NCBI RefSeq assembly: GCF_016907955.1
Contig: NZ_JAFBCX010000004.1
Location: 372,001 to 436,000, forward strand
DNA length: 64,000 bases
Direction: 5' to 3'
Source of the DNA: Lentzea nigeriaca
GTDB lineage: Bacteria > Actinomycetota > Actinomycetes > Mycobacteriales > Pseudonocardiaceae
The translations under genes and the position numbers were made by a program. Positions within the stretch are counted from its first letter, which is position 1; every line of letters begins with the position of its first letter. Shown in pieces: positions 34,062 through 42,200 of the stretch. The notes below the pieces were generated by a model. That model did not search any database, was not told where the DNA came from, and saw nothing but the letters and a program-made list of their open reading frames with translations.

Positions 34062-34427
34062 ATGCCGCCAGGGGGACGCAGCGGGGCAGACTCCTCGCCG
34101 CCAGTCAGTCACGAGCTGAACGTGGAGCCAGAGGCGATTCCGGCGTTGCGCAGCACGTTCTCCACGGCGCTCACCAAGCTCGACAAGCAGATCGAGATGG
34201 CGATCACGGAGTTCCGCGTCCGGCCGTGGGCGGGTGACCCGGTGAGCCAGGAGGCCGCGGAGAAGTTCAACGACCGGTCGATCTCCGACGGCGACTCCGC
34301 GCTGCAGGCGCTGCTGAACTACCAGCGCCAGCTCAAGACCGCGATGGACAACCTGAACCAGATCGAGCGCCAGTACCGGGTGGTCGAAGGCGACAACACC
34401 GGCATGATGAACAAGAGCGGGTGCTGA
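34062..34427 (+). CDS. WXG100-like small type VII secretion protein
   Basis: A 121-residue helical protein with a disordered Pro/Ser N-terminus and two long helices joined by R-V-R-P-W-A-G-D-P, a W-x-G turn. The ending M-N-K-S-G-C has a free Cys. It is encoded two bases before the PPE-like protein, and the pair probably forms a heterodimer exported by an ESX system, as in PE/PPE pairs (inference). The ATG follows GGAGG. Confidence 0.8.
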   Translation: MPPGGRSGADSSPPVSHELNVEPEAIPALRSTFSTALTKLDKQIEMAITEFRVRPWAGDPVSQEAAEKFNDRSISDGDSALQALLNYQRQLKTAMDNLNQIERQYRVVEGDNTGMMNKSGC

Positions 34428-34429
34428 CC

Positions 34430-35620
34430 ATGGCAGACCACCGCTGGCAGGGCTACAGCCACAAGGAGCTGTACGAACGCATCCACGCAGGTCCGGGCCC
34501 CTCCGCGTCGTTCGCGTCGATGGAGCGCTGGAGTGGCGTGTCGGCCGCGCTGACCGAGATCAACGACGACCTGCACAAGGGCATCACGCTGTCGGGCGCG
34601 AAGTGGCAGGGCAAGGCCTCCGAGATCGCGCAGGCCGGCCTCAACCCGATCGCGGCCTGGGCGGACAGCGCGCGCACCGGCGCGGACGTGATGCGGTACT
34701 CGGCCGAGCTGCAGGCGAACCACATCTCGAAGGCCCGCGCGGACATGCCGAAGCCCGTCAACGTCACTGCGGAACAGCCAGGTGCCCTGGTCACCGGGCT
34801 CACCCACCTCTTCGGCGGCCAGACCGACCACGAGAAGCAGGAGGCGGCCCAGGACGCCGCCGAGCGCCGCGCCCGTGAGGTCATGTCCACCTACGCGTCG
34901 TCCACGACGGCCAACACCTCGACGTTGGGCCAGTTCGGCCAGCCGCCGCAGCTGCAGATCAGCAGCAGCGGCGTGACGCCGGGCGGTGGTGCCCAGGTGG
35001 GCACGGCCGGTACCTGGATGGTCGGCCCGCACGGCACGACCGGCGGAGTCACGCGCGGCCGCACGGGCTCTGGTCCGCGCACGGCCGCCGTCACCCCGCC
35101 GCGCGGCACCACGCAGCCGGGTTCGTCGACCCGCACGTCCGGTGTGTCGACGTCCACCGGTTCGTCGTCGGCCGCGAAGGGCTCGACGACCTCGCTGTCG
35201 TCGGCCGGCACGTCCGGCGGATCGGGCACGGGCACCGCGGGCGTCGGTCTTCCCGGTCAGCGCTCCGGCCGTTCCGGCTCCTCGGAGCGCAAGGAGATGG
35301 CGGAGGGCGCGACCGCCGCGTCGTCGGCAGCCGTGGGCCCGGTGATGGGTCACGGCGGTGCCGCCGGCGTGTCCTCGTCGTCCGGTTCCGCCATGGGCCC
35401 GAACGGCACGGTCGGTGCTTCCAACAACAACGACCAGGTCCACCGCAGGGCGGTGCCGATGCAGTCCTCGTTCGACCCGTTCGGCGGCATGGGCCCGCGC
35501 AAGGGGGAGGACGAGGAGGACCTGGAGCACAAGGCCGCCGACTACCTGCGCGAACGCGACGACATCTACGGCGTCGGCAGCTACACGCTGCCCGTCATCG
35601 GGGAGAGCACGACCGACTGA
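34430..35620 (+). CDS. PPE-like type VII-associated protein
   Basis: The 396-residue protein has an all-helical N-terminal domain of about 150 residues with G-A-K-W-Q-G-K-A-S, the PPE-like W-x-G turn, and A-E-L-Q-A-N-H. A long low-complexity Gly/Ser/Thr region (about 160-330) and a conserved acidic C-terminal tail, Y-L-R-E-R-D-D-I-Y-G-V-G, follow. It pairs in order with the small WXG protein before it and the EspG chaperone after it. It is likely exported or surface-exposed. Confidence 0.82.
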   Translation: MADHRWQGYSHKELYERIHAGPGPSASFASMERWSGVSAALTEINDDLHKGITLSGAKWQGKASEIAQAGLNPIAAWADSARTGADVMRYSAELQANHISKARADMPKPVNVTAEQPGALVTGLTHLFGGQTDHEKQEAAQDAAERRAREVMSTYASSTTANTSTLGQFGQPPQLQISSSGVTPGGGAQVGTAGTWMVGPHGTTGGVTRGRTGSGPRTAAVTPPRGTTQPGSSTRTSGVSTSTGSSSAAKGSTTSLSSAGTSGGSGTGTAGVGLPGQRSGRSGSSERKEMAEGATAASSAAVGPVMGHGGAAGVSSSSGSAMGPNGTVGASNNNDQVHRRAVPMQSSFDPFGGMGPRKGEDEEDLEHKAADYLRERDDIYGVGSYTLPVIGESTTD

Positions 35621-36429
35621 TGACCATGTTCGACCTGGACCTCGGGATGGGCGACACGCGCGACCCGGTGATCATCTCCACGCTGGAGTTCGACGTCCTC
35701 TGGGAGCACCTTGGCCTGGAGACGATGCCGCTCGTCCTCAAGGTCCCGTCCCCAGGCAAGACCCGCGAGGAACGCAGGGACATCGAGGACCAGGTCTGGC
35801 GCCAGCTGGGCGCCCGCGGCCTGGGTGGCCCGCGCGCCCTGGACCCGACCCTGGAAGACCTCCTGCACGTCCTGAACCGTCCGCAGCAGGAGATCGACGC
35901 CCGCCTGTGGCTCGCCGAGCGCAGCGTCCGCGTCCTGGCCGCGGGCAAGGGCCAGGCAGGCGTTCTGGCCACCCTGGACGGCGGCCAGCTGGTCCTGCGC
36001 CCCGCCGAGGCCGACGGACTGCCGCGCGAGGCCCTGACCGCCCTCCCCACGGCCCCGGCTGGCGAGGGTCACTCGATCACCCTGCCCTCGGCCGACCTGG
36101 ACGCAGCGGCTGCCTCAGCCTCGTCCCCAGAGGCGCTGGAGGCCGAGCTGCGCTCCCGCGGGCTGCGCGGTGACGACGCCCACACGCTGGCAGAGATGGT
36201 CCGCGACGCCTCCAACCGCGGGCAGTTCGGTGCCGCGGCGCGGGACAAGTGGGGCAAGCGGGTGCGGCCCGACAGGGTGGTGGCGTTCTTCGACACACCG
36301 AAGGGGCGGTACCTGCAGATGAGGCGGGCCGTGGACGGGCAGCCGCCGTGGTCGACGATCACGCCCGTGGACTACCGCCGGATGCACCATCACCTGGTGG
36401 AGTTGCTGGCGGAGGCCGCCGGGTCGTGA
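35620..36429 (+). CDS. EspG-family ESX chaperone
   Basis: The 269-residue protein matches the EspG/ESX-secretion-associated family: L-E-F-D-V-L-W-E-H-L-G near the N-terminus, the central strands V-L-A-T-L-D-G-G-Q-L, and F-F-D-T-P-K-G-R-Y in the C-terminal half. EspG proteins hold PPE substrates soluble in the cytosol before export. It is coupled to the PPE-like gene by TGATG (one-base overlap). The core secretion machinery (EccB/C/D) is not in this window. Confidence 0.88.
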   Translation: MTMFDLDLGMGDTRDPVIISTLEFDVLWEHLGLETMPLVLKVPSPGKTREERRDIEDQVWRQLGARGLGGPRALDPTLEDLLHVLNRPQQEIDARLWLAERSVRVLAAGKGQAGVLATLDGGQLVLRPAEADGLPREALTALPTAPAGEGHSITLPSADLDAAAASASSPEALEAELRSRGLRGDDAHTLAEMVRDASNRGQFGAAARDKWGKRVRPDRVVAFFDTPKGRYLQMRRAVDGQPPWSTITPVDYRRMHHHLVELLAEAAGS

Positions 36430-36582
36430 TCACGGGCCGACGCCCTGGCAGCGCTGTGGTCCGGACGCCGCCCAGGGTCGCCGCGGGGTGATCGGATCGG
36501 CCGGGGTCTCAAGCCCCGATCGCGTCGCGGCTGAGTCGGGAGACGCCACCAACGCCCGGTCGTGCGGCCTCAGCCCCGGTCA

Positions 36583-36596
36583 GCCCTGATCAGGGC
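36583..36596. terminator. Palindrome at the end of convergent genes
   Basis: GCCCTGATCAGGGC is a perfect 14-bp palindrome just past the EspG gene and overlapping the stop of the gamma-glutamylcyclotransferase gene, so it could end both transcripts. In the same 160-bp gap, 36435-36452 repeats (with mismatches) the sequence at 36595-36613 that encodes the end of the convergent gene. Nothing else is visible in the gap. Confidence 0.4.
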
Positions 36597-37039
36597 CCGA
36601 TGCCCTGGCAGGGCCGTGTCCGCAGGTCGTTGACGTAGTCGTCCGGCGCCCCGGCCGCCTCCGCCGCGTCCGCCACCACCCCGATGTACCGGGCGGACGG
36701 CAGGCCGCCCTCGTAGGCGTCCAGCACGTACAGCCAGGCGACCACGGACCCCTCGAGGGTCTGCACCCTCAGCCGGATCTTCTTGTACAGCCCGAGCGCG
36801 CCCTCCCACCTGTCCAGGCGCGACTCGTCGCGCGGTGAGACGTCGTAGAGCACGCAGAACGTCTGGGAGTCGGGGTCCTCGACGATGGTCGCGAGAGCGC
36901 CCTCCCAGCCGAGGTCCTCGCCACCGAACGTCAGACGCCAACCGACGAGCCAGCCGGTCCCCGCGAGCGGGGAGTACGGGGCTCGCTCCATCATCTGGTT
37001 CGGATCCATGTTCGACCCGTACGCGGCATAGAGCGGCAC
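36590..37039 (-). CDS. Gamma-glutamylcyclotransferase family protein
   Basis: The 149-residue protein opens L-Y-A-A-Y-G-S-N-M-D, the substrate-binding loop of the GGCT fold, and continues with Y-S-P-L-A-G-T-G-W-L, F-C-V-L-Y-D-V-S and the acidic D-R-W-E-G region, where a catalytic Glu usually sits. It may release 5-oxoproline from gamma-glutamyl compounds, although many bacterial members have other or unknown substrates. GTG 37039 starts the fold. The frame extends to a TTG at 37102 without homologous content. Confidence 0.87.
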   Translation of the reverse strand: MPLYAAYGSNMDPNQMMERAPYSPLAGTGWLVGWRLTFGGEDLGWEGALATIVEDPDSQTFCVLYDVSPRDESRLDRWEGALGLYKKIRLRVQTLEGSVVAWLYVLDAYEGGLPSARYIGVVADAAEAAGAPDDYVNDLRTRPCQGIGP

Positions 37040-37149
37040 GTCCGACAGCGTAGCGACCCAGCGATCAGCTTTTGGTACTGACGACACGGGCGATTCGGCC
37101 AACGCGTACGGTTGTGCCCGGCCAGCAAGCGCGCAGAAGGGGAATGATC

Positions 37150-38553
37150 GTGACCCGCATCGTCATCATGGGCGGCGGACCCGCAGGTTACGAGGCAGCC
37201 CTGGTCGCGGCGCAGCACGGCGCCGACGTGACCGTGGTGGAGAACGACGGCGCCGGTGGCGCCTGCGTGTTGTACGACTGCGTGCCGTCGAAGACGTTCA
37301 TCGCCTCGGCCGGCGCTCGCAGCGCCTTCCGCAACGCCGGTGAGCTGGGGATTCAGACCAACAACGACCAGGCTGCCGTCGACCTGCCGGTCGTCCACGG
37401 ACGGGTGAAGGGCCTTGCTCTGGCGCAGTCCGCCGACGTGCGGGCGCGGTTGCAGCGCGAGGGCGTGCGCCTGATCAACGGGCGGGCGAAGTTCGCGGAC
37501 GACTCGAAGGGGCTCGCCCAGCACCGGGTCGTCGCGATCAGCGCGGACGGCAGCGAAGAGATCCTCAGCGCCGATGTGGTGCTCATCGCAACGGGCGCCA
37601 CGCCGCGCGTGCTGCAGGGCGCCGAGCCGGACGGCAAGCGCGTCCTGACCTGGCGGCAGATCTACGACCTGCCCGAACTGCCCGAGCACCTCGCGGTCAT
37701 CGGCTCCGGTGTCACGGGTGTCGAGTTCGCCTCCGCCTACACCGAGATGGGCGTGAAGGTGACGATGGTCTCGAGCCGGGACCGGGTGCTGCCCCACGAG
37801 GACGCCGACGCGGCCGCGGTGCTCGAGGACGTGTTCGCCGAGCGCGGCACGGCCGTCGTCAAGCACGCCCGCGCCGACAGGGTCGAGAACACCGGTGACG
37901 GTGTGCTGATCCACCTGGAAGACGGTCGCACGATCGAGGCATCGCACGCCCTGATGACCGTCGGCTCCGTGCCGAACACCACCGACATCGGCCTGGACAA
38001 GATCGGCATCGAGCTCGGGCGCGGCGGATACATCCCCGTCGACCGGGTGAGCAGGACCAACGTCAGCGGTGTCTACGCGGCCGGCGACTGCACCGGTGTG
38101 CTGCTGCTCGCGTCGGTGGCCGCCATGCAGGGCCGCATCGCGATGTGGCACGCGCTCGGCGAGGGCGTCAGCCCGATCAAGCTCAAGACCGTCGCCGCGA
38201 ACGTCTTCACCAACCCCGAGATCGCGAGCGTCGGCATCAGCCAGCAGGCGATCGACTCGGGCGAGGTGCCCGCGCGCACGATCATGCTGCCGCTCGCCAC
38301 GAACCCCCGCGCCAAGATGGAGGGTCTGCGCCGCGGCTTCGTGAAGCTGTTCTGCCGCCCGGCGACCGGTGTCGTCATCGGCGGTGTGGTCGTCGCCCCG
38401 AACGCGAGCGAGCTGATCCTCCCGATCGCGCTGGCCGTGCAGAACCAGCTGACCGTCGAGCACCTCGCGACGACGTTCTCGGTCTACCCGTCGCTGTCCG
38501 GCTCGATCACCGAGTCCGGCCGCCAGCTCATGCGGCACGACGATCTCGATTAG
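37150..38553 (+). CDS. lpdA: FAD-dependent NAD(P)H quinone reductase, LpdA-like
   Basis: The 467-residue flavoprotein has the lipoamide-dehydrogenase architecture: FAD motif I-M-G-G-G-P-A-G-Y-E-A, NAD motif I-G-S-G-V-T-G-V-E-F-A, V-Y-A-A-G-D-C-T-G and a C-terminal dimer domain. The usual redox C-x4-C is altered: the sequence reads A-C-V-L-Y-D-C-V-P-S-K, with the spacing C-x4-C retained, yet the C-terminal His-Glu pair typical of true dihydrolipoyl dehydrogenases is not evident. It resembles M. tuberculosis Rv3303c LpdA, described as a quinone reductase. GTG 37150 is chosen; ATG 37144 is equally near the GAAGGGG. Confidence 0.88.
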   Translation: MTRIVIMGGGPAGYEAALVAAQHGADVTVVENDGAGGACVLYDCVPSKTFIASAGARSAFRNAGELGIQTNNDQAAVDLPVVHGRVKGLALAQSADVRARLQREGVRLINGRAKFADDSKGLAQHRVVAISADGSEEILSADVVLIATGATPRVLQGAEPDGKRVLTWRQIYDLPELPEHLAVIGSGVTGVEFASAYTEMGVKVTMVSSRDRVLPHEDADAAAVLEDVFAERGTAVVKHARADRVENTGDGVLIHLEDGRTIEASHALMTVGSVPNTTDIGLDKIGIELGRGGYIPVDRVSRTNVSGVYAAGDCTGVLLLASVAAMQGRIAMWHALGEGVSPIKLKTVAANVFTNPEIASVGISQQAIDSGEVPARTIMLPLATNPRAKMEGLRRGFVKLFCRPATGVVIGGVVVAPNASELILPIALAVQNQLTVEHLATTFSVYPSLSGSITESGRQLMRHDDLD

Positions 38554-38578
38554 GTAACGCCCAGCAGCAACGCAACCG

Positions 38579-38606
38579 TGCCCCGGACACCAGCGTGTTC
38601 GGGGCA
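38579..38606 (+). terminator. Hairpin terminator after lpdA
   Basis: TGCCCCG (38579-38585) pairs with CGGGGCA (38600-38606), and ACAC with GTGT inside, giving a 12-bp stem with one G-T wobble and a 4-nt loop. It begins 26 bp after the lpdA stop. No T-run follows. Confidence 0.65.
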
Positions 38607-39053
38607 TGCGTTCGTCATGGGTGATGTTGGTCGCACTGGCACTGCTGGCCGGATGCCGCCTCTCCCCCAACCTCCCCACCGTCCGAAGTGGCCAGAGGAA
38701 TGCCGCCATCGGAACCGACCTAGATGCGCATCCCCAAGACCGGCGCCAAGTCCTCGCTCATCCCGCTCGGGCTCAACCCCGACGAGGCAACAAGCAGCCA
38801 GGAATCTTCTTCCGTCTCAAGGAACTCGTCGAGGACGACGAGGTCGAAGTGTCCAGAAAGGACGGAACCACGGCGAGGTTCCCCACGGCGGCCGTCCACG
38901 GCGAGACCGGCGACCCGCGACGGCGAGGTGGTCACGCAGACGTTCCGGATCAAGGCAGCGGGTGACAAGCCCCGGCCGTCGGTCGTGAGGCCCAAGGGCG
39001 CGCGGGACACCGGTGGCGGCGGCACCGAGCCAGAAGAATCTCACAGAGAATGA
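38606..39053 (+). pseudogene. Decayed sortase-like gene
   Basis: Pieces of a sortase homologous to the next gene are spread over several frames: an N-terminal lipobox-like V-A-L-A-L-L-A-G-C, then S-S-L-I-P-L-G-L-N-P-D (compare S-S-L-V-E-L-G-L-D-P in the intact copy), and G-I-F-F-R-L-K-E-L-V-E-D-D-E-V-E-V-S-R-K-D-G-T (compare G-V-F-Y-R-L-N-D-L). At least two frameshifts and a deletion around the catalytic His region have destroyed it, and no LxTC Cys region can be read. It is an old tandem duplicate of the gene at 39100. Confidence 0.7.
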
Positions 39054-39099
39054 TCACGGTTTGGCTCCTTCTCGACCGGACGAGCAACGAACCCACCGG

Positions 39100-39651
39100 A
39101 TGTGCGTCAATGGGTTCGTGGGGACTCGTGTCTTGATCGCGGTGCTGAGCGTGGTGCTGGCCACCGCCTGCTCCCATGGGCCGGCACCGAAGCCATCGGC
39201 GGCGACGAGCGACGGCGCGCCGCCGCCGGTGGTGTCACCGCTGGGTACGTCCGATCCGATGGAGCTGCGGATCGAGCGCATCGGCGTGCGGTCGTCGTTG
39301 GTCGAGCTCGGTCTCGACCCGCAGGGTGTCGTCCAGATGCCGCCGGCCAACGAGGGCATGCAGGCCGGTTGGCGCCAAACGCATCCCCAGCAGTGGATCA
39401 TCGTCGGGCGGATCGAGAGCAACAGGGCCAGGGGCGTCTTCTACCGGCTGAACGACCTGCAGCAGGGTGACGTCGTCGAAGTGTCCAAGAGGGATGGTTC
39501 GGTGGCCCGCTTCACGGTGTCGCGCACGGAGCGGATCATCCGCGACGACTTCTTCCCGGAAGCCGTCGCCAGGGACGCGGACGAGCAGGGGCTGCGCCTG
39601 ATCACGTGCGGCACCCGCGACAACGTGATCGTGCACGCAGCCCCCGCCTAG
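39100..39651 (+). CDS. Class F-like sortase lacking the catalytic His
   Basis: The 183-residue protein has a signal/lipobox-like segment (V-V-L-A-T-A-C, about residue 24), then a sortase domain: R-I-E-R-I-G-V-R-S-S-L-V-E-L-G-L, W-I-I-V-G-R-I-E-S, F-Y-R-L-N-D-L-Q-Q-G-D, and L-R-L-I-T-C170-G-T-R173-D-N-V-I-V. The usual G-H-(V/L)-(D/E)-S is G-R104-I-E-S here: codon CGG at 39409-39411 replaces the catalytic His. The loop between the Cys and Arg is also unusually short. Cys and Arg remain, so it is probably not a normal transpeptidase, or it works differently. ATG 39100 was chosen, with GTG 39118 possible. Confidence 0.75.
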   Translation: MCVNGFVGTRVLIAVLSVVLATACSHGPAPKPSAATSDGAPPPVVSPLGTSDPMELRIERIGVRSSLVELGLDPQGVVQMPPANEGMQAGWRQTHPQQWIIVGRIESNRARGVFYRLNDLQQGDVVEVSKRDGSVARFTVSRTERIIRDDFFPEAVARDADEQGLRLITCGTRDNVIVHAAPA

Positions 39652-39654
39652 GGC

Positions 39655-39699
39655 GATGAACGGCGCGTTCACCTGAGAAGGACGAAAGCGCCGTTCATC
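39655..39699. terminator. Bidirectional hairpin between sortase and glpK
   Basis: GATGAACGGCGCGTTC at 39655-39670 pairs with GAAAGCGCCGTTCATC at 39684-39699 (15 of 16 bp; 13-nt loop). It sits exactly between two convergent stop codons, so it probably ends both transcripts. Its core word ATGAACGGCGC also occurs in gaps at 12984 and 28944. Confidence 0.75.
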
Positions 39700-39703
39700 G
39701 AAC

Positions 39704-41212
39704 TCAGTCCTGCACCCAGTCGAAGGTCTTCGTGACGGCCTTCTTCCAGTTCGCGTACTCGGAGGTGCGGCGGGCGTCGTCCATCTGCGGCTCCCACCTC
39801 TTGTCCTCGGCCCAGTTCTGCTGGACGTCGTCCTCCGACTTCCAGAACCCGACCGCGAGACCGGCCGCGTAGGCGGCGCCCAGCGCGGTGGTCTCGGCGA
39901 CGACCGGCCGGATCACCGGCACGCCGAGGATGTCCGCCTGGAACTGCATCAGCAGCTCGTTCACGACCATGCCGCCGTCGACCTTCAACGCGGTCAGGTC
40001 GACGCCCGAGTCGGCGTTCATCGCGTCGAGCACCTCCCGCGTCTGGAAGGCGGTCGCCTCCAGCACGGCCCGCGCGAGGTGGCCCTTGTTGACGAACCTC
40101 GTGAGACCCACGATCGCGCCACGGGCGTCGGAACGCCAGTACGGGGCGAAAAGACCGGAGAACGCGGGCACGAAGTACGCGCCGCCGTTGTCCTCGACCG
40201 AGCGCGCGTGCTCCTCGATCTCGGCCGCGCTGGAGATCATGCCGAGGTTGTCGCGCAGCCACTGCACCAGCGAACCGGTGACCGCGATCGACCCCTCCAG
40301 CGCGTAGACCGGCGCGGCGTCGCCGATCTTGTAGCAGACGGTGGTGAGCAACCCGTTCTCGCTCATCACCTTCTCGGTGCCGGTGTTGAGCAGCATGAAG
40401 TTGCCGGTGCCGTAGGTGTTCTTGGCCTCACCGGGCGACAGGCACGCCTGGCCGAACGTCGCGGCCTGCTGGTCGCCGAGGATGCCGGCGATGGGCACAC
40501 CGGCCAGCGCACCGCGTTCGCGCACCTGGCCGTAGACCTCGGACGAGGACCGGATCTCCGGCAGCATCGACATCGGAATGCCCATGTCGGCGGCGATGCT
40601 CTCGTCCCACTGCAACGTGTCGAGGTCCATCAGCATGGTGCGTGACGCGTTCGTGGGATCGGTGACGTGCACTCCGCCGTCGGCGCCGCCCGTCATGTTC
40701 CACAGCACCCACGTGTCCATGTTGCCGAACAACAGGTCGCCGGCCTCTGCGCGTTCCCGCGCGCCCTCGACGTTGTCGAGGATCCAGCGGACCTTGGGCC
40801 CGGAGAAGTAGGTCGCGAGCGGCAGGCCGACCTTGGCGCGGTACCGCTCCTGCCCACCGCCGAGCGCGCCCAGCTCGGTGACGATCTTGTCCGTCCTGGT
40901 GTCCTGCCAGACGATGGCGTTGTAGACGGGCTCGCCGGTGTTGCGGTCCCACACCACGGCCGTCTCACGCTGGTTGGTGATGCCGACGGCGGCGATGTCC
41001 GAAGTGGTCAGATCGGCCTTCGCGAGCGCGCCGGCGGCGACCTGGCGGGTGTTCTGCCACACCTCCATCGGGTCGTGCTCGACCCAGCCCGCCTTCGGGA
41101 AGATCTGCTCGTGCTCCTTCTGGTCGACCGACACCACCCGACCCGAGTGGTCGAAGATCATGCACCGGGTTGACGTGGTGCCCTGGTCGATCGCGGCCAC
41201 GTACTGCGTCAT
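39704..41212 (-). CDS. glpK: Glycerol kinase
   Basis: GlpK phosphorylates glycerol to glycerol 3-phosphate, trapping it in the cell. The 502-residue FGGY kinase shows I-D-Q-G-T-T-S-T-R at residues 8-16, [24 protein letters not shown] and [17 protein letters not shown] 41212 follows AAGGA. It lies 13 bp after glpF on the same strand and is divergent from glpD across the 230-bp control region, making a complete glycerol-use set. Confidence 0.96.
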   Translation of the reverse strand: MTQYVAAIDQGTTSTRCMIFDHSGRVVSVDQKEHEQIFPKAGWVEHDPMEVWQNTRQVAAGALAKADLTTSDIAAVGITNQRETAVVWDRNTGEPVYNAIVWQDTRTDKIVTELGALGGGQERYRAKVGLPLATYFSGPKVRWILDNVEGARERAEAGDLLFGNMDTWVLWNMTGGADGGVHVTDPTNASRTMLMDLDTLQWDESIAADMGIPMSMLPEIRSSSEVYGQVRERGALAGVPIAGILGDQQAATFGQACLSPGEAKNTYGTGNFMLLNTGTEKVMSENGLLTTVCYKIGDAAPVYALEGSIAVTGSLVQWLRDNLGMISSAAEIEEHARSVEDNGGAYFVPAFSGLFAPYWRSDARGAIVGLTRFVNKGHLARAVLEATAFQTREVLDAMNADSGVDLTALKVDGGMVVNELLMQFQADILGVPVIRPVVAETTALGAAYAAGLAVGFWKSEDDVQQNWAEDKRWEPQMDDARRTSEYANWKKAVTKTFDWVQD

Positions 41213-41225
41213 GCGAGAAGTCCTT

Positions 41226-41969
41226 TCAGACCGGGAGAACCAGGAAGAGCAACGCGGCGAGCGCGCCACCCACGAGCGGGCCGACGACCGGGATCCACGA
41301 GTAGCCCCAGTTGGCGTTGCCCTTGTTGGAAATCGGCATGAGGAACGCGTACGCGATGCGCGGACCGAGGTCGCGCGCCGGGTTGATGGCGTACCCCGTC
41401 GGGCCGCCGAGCGACGTACCGATCACCAGCACGACGAACGCGACACCCGCGTACCCGAGCGCCGAGTTGCCGAACTGCGGCACCCCGCCTGCCGCGGCCT
41501 TGGCAGGCGGCGACAGCAGAATCCATGCGACGAGAACGAACGTGCCGATTATCTCGGACACGAGGTTCCACGGCACGTTGGGCACCGTCGGCCCGGTGGA
41601 GAAGATGCCGAGCGTGTTCTGCGGCTGATCGTGCGTGTCGAACTGCATCTTGTACGTAGCCCAGCAGAGCATCGCACCGACGATCGCGCCGACCATCTGC
41701 CCCAGGATGTAGAACGGAACGTCGGCCCACGGCGTCTTGTCCGCGATCGCGAGTCCCAGCGTCACGGCCGGGTTCAGGTGAGCCCCGCTCGGGTTGGCGA
41801 TGCTCGCACCGGTGAAGACGGCGAAAGCCCAGCCGACGTTGACGAACAGGAACCCGGTGCTGTTGCCGAGCGTGTTCTTGAGCACCTGGTTCGCGACGAC
41901 ACCGGTGCCCAGGAGGATGAGGACCGCGGTCCCCAGCAGCTCCCAAACGAAGATCGATCCTGCACTCAT
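41226..41969 (-). CDS. glpF: Glycerol uptake facilitator (aquaporin family)
   Basis: The 247-residue channel has six helices and both N-P-A boxes: H-L-N-P-A-V-T near residue 66 and A-I-N-P-A-R-D near 201. The Asp after the second N-P-A-R and the Gly-rich pore region favour glycerol over water. It lets glycerol enter for the kinase encoded next. ATG 41969 follows GGGAGGT. Its gene leads the glpF-glpK operon. Confidence 0.94.
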   Translation of the reverse strand: MSAGSIFVWELLGTAVLILLGTGVVANQVLKNTLGNSTGFLFVNVGWAFAVFTGASIANPSGAHLNPAVTLGLAIADKTPWADVPFYILGQMVGAIVGAMLCWATYKMQFDTHDQPQNTLGIFSTGPTVPNVPWNLVSEIIGTFVLVAWILLSPPAKAAAGGVPQFGNSALGYAGVAFVVLVIGTSLGGPTGYAINPARDLGPRIAYAFLMPISNKGNANWGYSWIPVVGPLVGGALAALLFLVLPV

Positions 41970-42200
41970 CGTCGACCTCCCTCGTTTGTGGCTAGGAGGG
42001 AGCGCACACCCCGGGAGGTCAGGCCGCGCCGCCCGCCCACAACGTGCTCGGACGCTATTACCGCGCTGATGGGTTGTCCACGCCCAGCACACGAGGTCAG
42101 GCCGTTTTCAGGCCGTTCGATTCTGGTGTGCCCGCCCGTGGGCGAAGGGTGGTTGCTGCAGGTAACGTGATTCGCGAGTCGTCACAGGGAGGCGTCTGTC
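41970..42200. promoter_or_regulatory. Divergent control region of glpFK and glpD
   Basis: The 231-bp gap separates glpF and glpD. A 12-bp direct repeat GAGGTCAGGCCG occurs at 42015-42026 and 42093-42104, the second copy followed by another CAGGCCGTT at 42109-42117. Such repeats are candidates for binding a glycerol-responsive regulator controlling both directions. No regulator gene lies nearby. The repeats are seen; their role is inferred. Confidence 0.4.
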
